From NCBI GenBank assembly GCA_964623395.1, contig CAZUSI010000061.1, forward strand, positions 1 through 8,144: a stretch of DNA of 8,144 nucleotides, in the 5' to 3' direction. The notes beneath the pieces are model-generated. The model was not told where the DNA came from. It was given only the letters and a program-made list of their open reading frames with translations, and made no database searches. Both the position numbers and the translations under genes were made by a program. Of this stretch, positions 1 through 6,365 are shown one piece after another. The first letter of the stretch is position 1; each line of letters opens with the position of its first letter. The DNA comes from JBDRZD01 sp964623395 (GTDB taxonomy: Bacteria; Hydrothermota; Hydrothermia; Hydrothermales; Hydrothermaceae).

Positions 1-11
1 AATTTTAAATT

Positions 12-734
12 TCAAATTGATTTTAATCCTATTTCTATTTCTTCAATATATTTTTCAAGTTTTTCAATTGGATCTTTTGCATGAGTTAAAGGTCTTCCAA
101 CAACTATATAATTTGCTCCTTCTTTTATTGCAAAAGAAGGAGTTGATACTCTTTCTTGATCAAAACTTTCATCTTCAGGTAGTCTTATTCCAGGTGTTAT
201 TATTAAAAAGTCCTTTCCACATATTTTTCTTATTTTTCTTGCTTCAAGAGGTGAACAAACAACTCCATCAATTCCAGCACTTTTTGCCATATTTGAAAGA
301 ATTTCAGCAGATTGTGAAATTGAAAGTCCTGTTATATCTTCAATTGTTGCCTCTCCCATACTTGTTAATATTGTTACTCCAATAAGAAGTGGTCTTTTTC
401 CATATTTTTTTTCAAGATCCCATGCAATTTTTGCACTCTGTTCAAGCATTTCAAATCCACCAAGTGTATGAAGTGTTAGCATATCAACTCCGAGATGTGA
501 AGCACTTTCAATAGAAAGTGAAACAACAGAAGGTATATCGTGAAATTTTAAATCAAGAAAAATTTTTAAATTTTCCCTTTTTAATTCCTCAATAAATTTA
601 TTTCCACTTGAAATATAAAGAGGAAGCCCAATTTTAAACCATTTAATTCTTTCTTTAAATTTATCAACCCATTCCCTTGCCTTTTCCCTTGAATTTGTGT
701 TCAATGCAATTATTATTCTTTCCTCTGGTTTCAT
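12..734 (-). CDS. pyrF: Orotidine 5'-phosphate decarboxylase
   Basis: A 240-residue cytoplasmic TIM-barrel enzyme that converts OMP to UMP, the last step of the pathway started by the preceding genes. FKIGLPLY (33-40) carries the ribose-side Lys K34. DLKFHDIP (61-68) holds the catalytic D61-x-K63-x-x-D66 set. TPGIRLPEDES (180-190), DQERVSTP (192-199) and VVGRPLT (211-217) are the phosphate-gripper elements, with R214 the phosphate Arg. Length and order match the bacterial PyrF type 1 family. Odd point: the first strand reads IIIALNTNS, so the usual ALD Asp that contacts the ribose is N12. The ATG at 734 overlaps the pyrD TGA by 4 nt and no Shine-Dalgarno is seen, so translation probably depends on coupling. 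The stop lies 11 nt from the window edge. Confidence 0.95.
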   Translation of the reverse strand: MKPEERIIIALNTNSREKAREWVDKFKERIKWFKIGLPLYISSGNKFIEELKRENLKIFLDLKFHDIPSVVSLSIESASHLGVDMLTLHTLGGFEMLEQSAKIAWDLEKKYGKRPLLIGVTILTSMGEATIEDITGLSISQSAEILSNMAKSAGIDGVVCSPLEARKIRKICGKDFLIITPGIRLPEDESFDQERVSTPSFAIKEGANYIVVGRPLTHAKDPIEKLEKYIEEIEIGLKSI

Positions 735-1630
735 TTTTTATTTAAATATCCAATTATTTCTTCAATTTTCATCTTCTTTCTTTTTAAATATTCTTCAATT
801 CCATCTATTATTTTAAAGGAAATCCACGGATCAATAAAATTCTGTGTTCCAACTTGAATACAAGTTGCACCTGCAAGAAGGAATTCAATTGCACTTTCTG
901 TATCTTTTATTCCTCCAACTCCAACAATTGGTATATTAACTTCTTTATATACCCTATATACAATGTAAAGAGCAATTGGTTTTATTGCAGGTCCTGAAAG
1001 CCCTCCAAATCCCTTTTTTATTTTAAAACATAAATTCTGGACATCAATTATAGTTCCCATAATTGTGTTTATTAAAGTTAATGCATCTGCTCCACCTTTT
1101 TCAGCATATTTTGAAACCTCTATTATATCTGTAAAGTTTGGAGAAAGTTTTACAAATATAACCCCTTCAAAATTTTCTCTTACTTTTTCAACAATTTCTC
1201 TTACAATTTTCTTATCCCTTCCAAATTCAATTCCTCCTCTTTCTACATTTGGGCATGATAAATTAAGTTCTATACACTTTATCCCTTCTTTTCCAAGAAT
1301 TTTTGCAATTTCAACATATTCATTTAAATTTTCACCAAAAATATTTACAATTATTTCTGTTCCAATTTTTTTTAAATTTTCCCATTTTTCCTTTAAAAAC
1401 CTTTCAACACCTATATTTTCAAGTCCTATTGAATTTAAAAGTCCACATGGTGTTTCAGCAATTCTTGGTGGTGGATTTCCTGCCCTTTCTTTTAAACTTA
1501 TTCCCTTTGTTACGATTGCCCCAAGTTTTTGGAGTGGAAGAATATCCTTTAATTCATCTCCATAACCGAATGTTCCAGATGCAACAAAGACAGGATTTTT
1601 AAAGGTAATATCTTTTATTTTTATTTTCAT
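731..1630 (-). CDS. pyrD: Dihydroorotate dehydrogenase B, catalytic subunit (class 1B)
   Basis: A 299-residue FMN enzyme oxidising dihydroorotate to orotate, the fourth step of UMP synthesis, with electrons leaving through PyrK. ASGTFGYG (17-24) and TKGIS (41-45) are FMN and substrate segments, and PCGLLNSIGLEN (61-72) is the conserved substrate loop. NLSCPNV (123-129) carries the catalytic base C126, as in class 1 enzymes. VKLSPN, GGLSGPAIKP, VGVGGI and GATCIQVGT follow in the usual order and bind FMN. The adjacent pyrK makes class 1B (NAD-linked) the clear choice over fumarate-linked 1A. The ATG at 1630 overlaps the pyrK TGA by 4 nt, with AAAGGA 9 nt upstream. No membrane segment is present, in agreement with a soluble class 1 enzyme. 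Confidence 0.97.
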   Translation of the reverse strand: MKIKIKDITFKNPVFVASGTFGYGDELKDILPLQKLGAIVTKGISLKERAGNPPPRIAETPCGLLNSIGLENIGVERFLKEKWENLKKIGTEIIVNIFGENLNEYVEIAKILGKEGIKCIELNLSCPNVERGGIEFGRDKKIVREIVEKVRENFEGVIFVKLSPNFTDIIEVSKYAEKGGADALTLINTIMGTIIDVQNLCFKIKKGFGGLSGPAIKPIALYIVYRVYKEVNIPIVGVGGIKDTESAIEFLLAGATCIQVGTQNFIDPWISFKIIDGIEEYLKRKKMKIEEIIGYLNKK

Positions 1631-2388
1631 AATTCAATTTCCTTTAAAGGAAATAGAGGTCCTTCTATACAAGTTCTTAAATATTTTTCTTCCCCTTTCT
1701 TTTTAACCGCACACCCCATACATATTCCAAATCCACATCCAATCATTCCTTCTAAGGAAACAAATGTTCTTTCAATTGGCATAATTTTTTCAAATGCCTT
1801 TAACATTTCATAAGGTCCACATAAAAAATATTTTGTTTTTTCCGATTCAATATCTTTAAATTCTTTTTTAAAAAGGGAAGTTAAAATTCCCTTAAATCCG
1901 AGTGTTCCATCTTCTGTTGATATAAATATTCTTTCAGAAATTTCCTCCAATTTTTTTAAAATATAAGAATTTGGAATTGTTTTAAATCCTGCAAAAAATA
2001 TCTTTTTATTCTCTATACTTTCACCATAAAAATGTAAAGGAGCAATTCCTGTTCCACCACCTATAAGAACTATAATATCATCCTTTTCTGGTAAAAAAAA
2101 TGGTTTTCCAAAAGGACCAAGAATGCTGATTTTACCCGTTTTTTCCTTTCTTAAAATTTTAGTTCCTATTCCAACTTCTTTTATAAGAAGTTCTATATAT
2201 CCTTCTTTTGCACTGAATATGCTAAATGGTCTTCTTAAAAGGGGAAAATCGCCTTCCTGAATTTTTATATTTATAAATTGTCCTGGTTTTGCAATTTTTG
2301 ATATTTTTGTTGAAGATAAAATTAATTGATAATAATCCTTATCAAGATTTATAAGATTTATTATTTCGCTTTTTTCTTCAAGGAACAT
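1627..2388 (-). CDS. pyrK: Dihydroorotate dehydrogenase B, electron transfer subunit
   Basis: A 253-residue FAD and [2Fe-2S] protein that passes electrons between PyrD and NAD in the cytoplasmic PyrD2K2 complex of pyrimidine synthesis. LRRPFSIFSA (51-60) is the FAD-binding RxxS motif of the ferredoxin reductase fold. GGGTGIAPLHFYG (110-122) is the nucleotide-binding loop, and FLCGPYEML (188-196) the matching NAD-side motif. The cluster ligands are C218, C223, C226 and C240 (Cx4Cx2Cx13C), as expected for PyrK. Length is normal. The ATG at 2388 has a strong AAAGGAG with a 5-nt spacer and overlaps the TPR gene by 11 nt. The stop overlaps the pyrD start as ATGA. A227, directly after a cluster Cys, is encoded by the only GCG codon I found in the window's coding regions. 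Confidence 0.96.
   Translation of the reverse strand: MFLEEKSEIINLINLDKDYYQLILSSTKISKIAKPGQFINIKIQEGDFPLLRRPFSIFSAKEGYIELLIKEVGIGTKILRKEKTGKISILGPFGKPFFLPEKDDIIVLIGGGTGIAPLHFYGESIENKKIFFAGFKTIPNSYILKKLEEISERIFISTEDGTLGFKGILTSLFKKEFKDIESEKTKYFLCGPYEMLKAFEKIMPIERTFVSLEGMIGCGFGICMGCAVKKKGEEKYLRTCIEGPLFPLKEIEL
1640..1645 (-). promoter_or_regulatory. Shine-Dalgarno site of pyrD
   Basis: AAAGGA on the minus strand, 9 nt before the pyrD ATG and inside the end of pyrK. Together with the ATGA overlap it supports coupled translation of the two subunits of one complex. Confidence 0.65.
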
Positions 2389-3688
2389 TCAATCTCCTTT
2401 TTATTTCTTCAATATAAAAACTTTTTGGATATTTCTTTTTAAATTCTTCAAAAGTTTTAAGAGCATCTTCCTTTTTTAAAATTTCCTTCTGTAAAAAAAA
2501 TAAAAAATAATAGGCTTTTGGAGTATATATTGAATCATTGATTTCTATTGCCTTTTTTAAAAAATATTCAGAATATAAGGGTTTTGAAAGTTTTATGTAA
2601 TAATCTTCTGCAATTGAAAGATAATCTTTTATCTCCTTTTTTTCAATTTCCTTAATCTTTTTAAGAACCTCAATGTATTCATTTGCTTTTTTTCCATATT
2701 CTGTATAAGGAGAAATATTTATTATTTCTTTAAGTAATTCTTCTTTTTTTTCCAAACTATCCCTTTCATCATAGGTTTCAGCAATTTCAAAAATTACTCT
2801 TTGTTTTAAACTATCCTCACTCATTTTTTCTTTAAATTCCTTTAAAAGTTCCCTTATAAATTCACCCCTTCTTTTTTTAATTTCTATCAATTTAAAGAAA
2901 ATTTCCTTTGAAAAATTTCTTTTATAAACATCTTCGAGAATTTCAATTGCTTTATTTGTATCTCCTTTTGAAAGATAAACATCTGAAAGTATCAAGTAAT
3001 AAGAATATGAGATTTCTTTAGATTTTTCTCCTTTATAAATTTCATTAAGAATTGAAATTGCCTTCTCCTCTTTTTTTGTTTTTATATAACTTTTTAAAAG
3101 AATCTCTAAAATTTTCTCCTTTAATTTATTTTCTTTAATTTTACTTATAAAATTTTCAGAACTTTCAATAACACCTTCATAATTTTCTTCAAGAAAATCA
3201 TTAAAAATTTTATAAAATAATTTTTTTTCCTCTTTAAAATTTTTATAAATCTCCAAATTTTTTATAAGAAGATAAACATATTTAAATTCATCAAATTTCT
3301 CCTTTTCTATTAAATTTTCAGAAAGTTTATCAAAACCATATAAGCTAAATTTTGAATAGGGAGCATATTTTACAATTTCTTCAAATTTCTTTATTGCCTT
3401 ATCATATTCTTCCAATCTTATATAAGAAAGAAGAATATAATAAAGGGCATCATCTATAAATGGTGATTTTGGATAGTATTTTATCACATATAGAAATTTT
3501 TGTATTGCCTTTTCATATCCTTGTTTAATTCCTGGATTTAACTTATAATTATTTTTTTTATAGACTTCTTCTGTTTCATTAAATATTTTTTTTGCATTAT
3601 AAAAAGTGTTAAAATAGGCTTTAAAGGCAGAGCAGGAAAAAAGAAAAGATAAAAAAATTGATAATAATATTTTATTTTTTTGAACCAC
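2378..3688 (-). CDS. TPR-repeat lipoprotein, function unknown
   Basis: A 436-residue protein with a short Lys-containing start, a hydrophobic stretch (about 7-18) and LFSC at 16-19, which reads as a lipobox with lipidated C19. It is probably anchored in a membrane facing the periplasm. The mature part opens with FNTFYNAKKIF, a start I associate with TPR lipoproteins of FCB-type bacteria. Helical TPR-like repeats follow, clearest at 57-112 (paired helices ending in YYPKS and YAPYS), 225-258 and 391-433, the last ending YPKSFYIEEIKRRL as in BamD/YbgF-type proteins. The middle is very Lys/Glu-rich and poorly conserved. The start is GTG at 3688, because an in-frame stop lies two codons upstream and an AGGA is well spaced. 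A scaffold or outer-membrane assembly role is inference; no catalytic motif is seen. A secreted, non-lipidated form is the alternative, since F at position -2 is not ideal. Confidence 0.82.
   Translation of the reverse strand: MVQKNKILLSIFLSFLFSCSAFKAYFNTFYNAKKIFNETEEVYKKNNYKLNPGIKQGYEKAIQKFLYVIKYYPKSPFIDDALYYILLSYIRLEEYDKAIKKFEEIVKYAPYSKFSLYGFDKLSENLIEKEKFDEFKYVYLLIKNLEIYKNFKEEKKLFYKIFNDFLEENYEGVIESSENFISKIKENKLKEKILEILLKSYIKTKKEEKAISILNEIYKGEKSKEISYSYYLILSDVYLSKGDTNKAIEILEDVYKRNFSKEIFFKLIEIKKRRGEFIRELLKEFKEKMSEDSLKQRVIFEIAETYDERDSLEKKEELLKEIINISPYTEYGKKANEYIEVLKKIKEIEKKEIKDYLSIAEDYYIKLSKPLYSEYFLKKAIEINDSIYTPKAYYFLFFLQKEILKKEDALKTFEEFKKKYPKSFYIEEIKRRLNVP
2394..2400 (-). promoter_or_regulatory. 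Shine-Dalgarno site of pyrK
   Basis: AAAGGAG on the minus strand, 5 nt before the pyrK ATG and inside the 3' end of the TPR gene. It is the strongest ribosome binding site in the window. It fixes the pyrK start and suggests independent ribosome loading for the pyr genes. Confidence 0.85.
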
Positions 3689-5108
3689 AATTTACTTTCC
3701 TGAATCTTGCAGGAGGTGTTGCATGTCCCACATGCATTATTTGTCCAGGTTCTCCTTTACCACAATTTAAAAGTCCAAAAAGTTCTTGCTTTTTCCCTAT
3801 TCCATCACATGAATTCCAGAAATTTGGTGTTATTCCCCAGTATATGGGATTTTTAAGCATTTCTTTTATTTTCCCCTTTTCAATTTTCCAAGCAATTTCG
3901 CATCCAAATTGAAAATTTAATCTTTTTTCATCAATACTCCATGATTTATTTACATCCATCATTATTCCTTCATCTATTTCTCCTATGAGTTCTTCCAATT
4001 CCTTATCACCAGGTTCCAAATTAACATTTGTCATCCTAACTATTGGTATTCTATTATAACTTGATGCCCTTGCACATGCATTTGAATTTTTTCCAATATG
4101 AGGAGCAGTATCCCTTGAAGAAAGATAATCAACTAATATTCCTTCTTTTATAAGATATACTTTTTTACCTTTAACTCCTTCATCATCATATCCATATGTT
4201 CCAAGTCCACCAGGATAAGTGTTATCGGATGTAATATTAACCAATTCTGAACCATATTTAAAATTTCCAAGTTTTTCAATTGTTGCAAAACTTGTTCCAG
4301 CATAAGATGCCTCATATCCTAAAACCCTGTCAAGTTCAAGTGCATGTCCTATTGATTCGTGAATTTGAAGAACCATTTGTCCAGGTAAAAGAATTAAGTC
4401 AAATATTCCTTCTGGTGAGGGTTTTGCAGAAAGAAGTGCAATTGCTTCATCCCTTATCCTTTCAGCATTTTCAAGAAGATTTAAACTTTCAATAAATTCC
4501 CATCCCATTGTTGCATAATTTCCACCATGTGCTGATGGATAAGACCTTTGCTGTAATTCACCATCCTTAAAAGCATAAGCAGTATATCCTCCTCCTGATT
4601 CAATAATTTCCTGTTCTATAAAACTTCCTTCTGTTGAAGCAAAATATTTTTTTGTTTTTATAAAGGCAAGGATTAAATTTGTTAAAACTATTTCTGTTTT
4701 TTTTCTTAATATTTCATCAATCTTTAAAAGTAAAGAAATTTTATCAACAAGAGGCACTTCAAAGGGATCCTTTTTTATTTCTGTTTTGTATTTATCCTTA
4801 TAAACTTCTTCTTTTGAAAAAATAAATTTTTTATCTGAAATTTTTGAAGATGCTTCTGCAATGCTTATTGCTTCTAAAACAGTTTTATAAACATTTTCCT
4901 TTGATAAGATATTTGATGATGAAAATCCCATCCCTCCATTTTTAAACACCCTTATTCCAAATCCTATTTCTTCACTTTTATTTAAGACCTCAATCTCCCC
5001 ATTTTTTATTACAATCTCTTCACTTTCCCTTTCTAAAATCCTTATTTCCCCATATTGAATATTTTTTCCATCAAAAGTATTTAAAGCAGTTTCAATTAAA
5101 TCTTTCAT
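3672..5108 (-). CDS. tldD: TldD-family metalloprotease
   Basis: A 478-residue cytoplasmic protein of the TldD/PmbA family. TldD carries the zinc site and normally works with TldE (PmbA) to trim unfolded or modified peptides, such as microcin B17 and the CcdA antitoxin in E. coli. Counting from the ATG at 5108, HESIGH at 250-255 is the HExxxH zinc motif and C449 in NCGKGEPGQ is the likely third ligand. The N-terminal domain (about 1-110) and the VRMTN and DEGIMM segments (about 358-384) are also typical. HExxxH marks it as TldD rather than TldE. An upstream in-frame ATG at 5168 would put 20 residues inside the tRNA, so 5108 is chosen. It starts 13 nt after the tRNA with no Shine-Dalgarno sequence, and its end overlaps the next gene by 17 nt. 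No TldE partner is visible here. Confidence 0.93.
   Translation of the reverse strand: MKDLIETALNTFDGKNIQYGEIRILERESEEIVIKNGEIEVLNKSEEIGFGIRVFKNGGMGFSSSNILSKENVYKTVLEAISIAEASSKISDKKFIFSKEEVYKDKYKTEIKKDPFEVPLVDKISLLLKIDEILRKKTEIVLTNLILAFIKTKKYFASTEGSFIEQEIIESGGGYTAYAFKDGELQQRSYPSAHGGNYATMGWEFIESLNLLENAERIRDEAIALLSAKPSPEGIFDLILLPGQMVLQIHESIGHALELDRVLGYEASYAGTSFATIEKLGNFKYGSELVNITSDNTYPGGLGTYGYDDEGVKGKKVYLIKEGILVDYLSSRDTAPHIGKNSNACARASSYNRIPIVRMTNVNLEPGDKELEELIGEIDEGIMMDVNKSWSIDEKRLNFQFGCEIAWKIEKGKIKEMLKNPIYWGITPNFWNSCDGIGKKQELFGLLNCGKGEPGQIMHVGHATPPARFRKVNCGSKK
3695..3701 (-). promoter_or_regulatory. Shine-Dalgarno site of the TPR lipoprotein gene
   Basis: AGGAAAG lies inside the end of tldD; its AGGA core is 9 nt before the GTG at 3688. 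It decides the start, since no ATG occurs near the signal peptide and an in-frame stop lies two codons upstream of the GTG. Confidence 0.7.
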
Positions 5109-5121
5109 TTTTATAAACTTT

Positions 5122-5193
5122 TGGAGGTGAGGGGATTTGAACCCCTGACCCCTGCCTTGCGAAGGCAATGCTCTCCCACTGAGCTACACCCCC
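5122..5193 (-). tRNA. tRNA-Ala, anticodon CGC
   Basis: The 72-nt minus-strand sequence folds fully by eye. The acceptor stem GGGGGTG/CACCTCC contains a G3:U70 wobble pair, the main alanine identity element. The D stem is GCTC/GAGC, the anticodon stem TTGCC/GGCAG with loop TTCGCAA, and the T arm AGGGG/CCCCT with loop TTCAAAT. The anticodon bases are CGC, reading GCG. The discriminator is A73 and no CCA follows, so CCA must be added after transcription. The gene sits between the NAPRTase gene and tldD on the same strand; its first 10 nt overlap the NAPRTase frame. I saw no separate promoter or terminator, so it is probably released from a polycistronic transcript. Confidence 0.96.
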
Positions 5194-6362
5194 ATTTTCT
5201 TAATCTTTTTAAGTTGTTCAATAACATAATTTCTTTTTTCATCAATAGATGGAAATTTATAAACAATTTTTCCCTTTTCGATTATTTTAAAATAAAAATC
5301 TTGGACTTCACCACCACATAAAGGACAATTTTTAATATTTTCATCCTTTTTCAAAACAATTAATTCAAAGCAATTTTTGCATCTTTTAACAAATTTTTTC
5401 CCTCCAAATTTCCCCTTTTTTGCACAGGGTTTTCCTTCAACTTCTACTATATCCATTGCATAATCTATTGTTTTTGCATTTGATAAGCTTGTTCCAACAC
5501 CAAATCCCCTTGCACCTGCTTCATAAAGCAAAGGAATTATATCCTCTTCAAGTCCCCCTGATACAAATATCTTTACATTTTTAAATCCCCTTATATCAAG
5601 TTCCCATCTTACTTCCCTTACTATTTTTGCAAAATCCCCTCTCCTTGAAGAAGGTGTATCAAGTCTTACACCATCTAAGTTTTTCAAAATTTCAGCAGCC
5701 TTAATTGCTGTTACCTTTTCATCTCCATATGTATCTATCAATGCTATTCTTGGAACATCCTTTTCAATTATTTCATCAAAACTTCTCCATGCTTTTTCTT
5801 CACCAAGTAAAATTATTAAAGAATGAGGCATTGTTCCTCTCGGTTTTTTATTTATAACTTCTGCCCCTTTTATACTTGATACACCATCACATCCACCCAT
5901 ATAAGCAAAATAATCAATAAAAGGTGAAATAGCAGGATGCATTCTTCTTATTCCAAATGATAATAAAATTGCATCCTTACATAATATTCTGAATCTTGCT
6001 GCTTTTGTTGCAATTCCTGATGCCTGGCATATAAAGCCAAGTATTGGTGTTTCATAAATTGCAAAATTAACATAGTTTCCTTCAATTGCCATTACAGGGA
6101 CTGGAATTCCATTTATATCAACTCCCTTAAAAATTGTTCCTTCTTTTATTGCCCATAAATCAATTTCCTTACCTTCTAAGAGTTTTGCACTTTCTTCAAG
6201 CCCAGCAAAAACAACAAATTCATAAGGAATGCTTGATGCCGTGAATTCAGCCCATACAATTTTATTTATGTTTTCTTCTAAAAGTATTTTTTCAGTTCTT
6301 TTAAAATATATGTCTGTTGTTAATCCCTTTTTAATTTCATCATCATTTGCTATTAGAAACAT
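5184..6362 (-). CDS. pncB: Nicotinate phosphoribosyltransferase, archaeal-type with C-terminal zinc site
   Basis: A 392-residue cytoplasmic enzyme predicted to join nicotinate to PRPP, giving nicotinate mononucleotide for NAD salvage. Family signatures in order are TDIYFKRTEKIL (16-27), the ETPILGF...SGIATKAAR block (104-123), SFGIRRMHP (135-143), PRGTMPHSL (174-182), DTYGDEK (210-216), GVRLDTPSSRRGDF (231-244), VSGGL (267-271) and GARGFGVGTSLS (283-294); the last two fit phosphate binding in the type II PRTase fold. C328, C331, C346 and C349 form a CxxC-x14-CxxC zinc site, as reported for the Thermoplasma enzyme. ATG at 6362 follows the nrdJ stop by 3 nt with only a weak GTGAG upstream, so it is probably translated by coupling. 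The last codons and TAG stop lie within the tRNA-Ala gene. A quinolinate or nicotinamide enzyme is less likely, given the DTYGDEK and PRGTMPHSL blocks. Confidence 0.88.
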   Translation of the reverse strand: MFLIANDDEIKKGLTTDIYFKRTEKILLEENINKIVWAEFTASSIPYEFVVFAGLEESAKLLEGKEIDLWAIKEGTIFKGVDINGIPVPVMAIEGNYVNFAIYETPILGFICQASGIATKAARFRILCKDAILLSFGIRRMHPAISPFIDYFAYMGGCDGVSSIKGAEVINKKPRGTMPHSLIILLGEEKAWRSFDEIIEKDVPRIALIDTYGDEKVTAIKAAEILKNLDGVRLDTPSSRRGDFAKIVREVRWELDIRGFKNVKIFVSGGLEEDIIPLLYEAGARGFGVGTSLSNAKTIDYAMDIVEVEGKPCAKKGKFGGKKFVKRCKNCFELIVLKKDENIKNCPLCGGEVQDFYFKIIEKGKIVYKFPSIDEKRNYVIEQLKKIKKMGV

Positions 6363-6365
6363 ATT

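Noticed and set aside
1..11. Terminator after pyrF
   Set aside because: Only 11 bases remain, with no visible hairpin; the operon may continue beyond the window.
17..385. Plus-strand open frame opposite pyrF, Leu/Phe-rich
   Set aside because: Antisense shadow of a pyrimidine-rich strand. The opposite frame is a clear PyrF, and the low-complexity content matches no family.
1065..1602. Two overlapping plus-strand open frames opposite pyrD
   Set aside because: Antisense shadows of a well-conserved PyrD, with no ribosome site or family motif.
3658..3912. Plus-strand 84-residue frame with a CPTC motif
   Set aside because: It lies opposite the conserved C-terminus of TldD, and the Cys pair is the complement of TldD codons. 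Not a real redox protein.
4280..4495. Plus-strand open frame opposite tldD
   Set aside because: Antisense shadow over the HExxxH region of TldD, with no support of its own.
5109..5168. Upstream extension of tldD (MPSQGRGQGFKSPHLQKF...)
   Set aside because: These 20 residues would be coded by the tRNA-Ala body and spacer and are not TldD-like. The family start fits the ATG at 5108.
5194..5260. Possible sigma70 promoter for the tRNA within the NAPRTase 3' end
   Set aside because: TTGATG and TTGAAC hexamers occur, but no well-spaced TATAAT-like box; in such AT-rich coding DNA these matches are expected by chance.
5121..5321. Plus-strand frame starting MEVRGFEPLTPALRRQ
   Set aside because: This is the well-known false protein made by translating the antisense of a tRNA gene; the rest runs opposite the NAPRTase gene.
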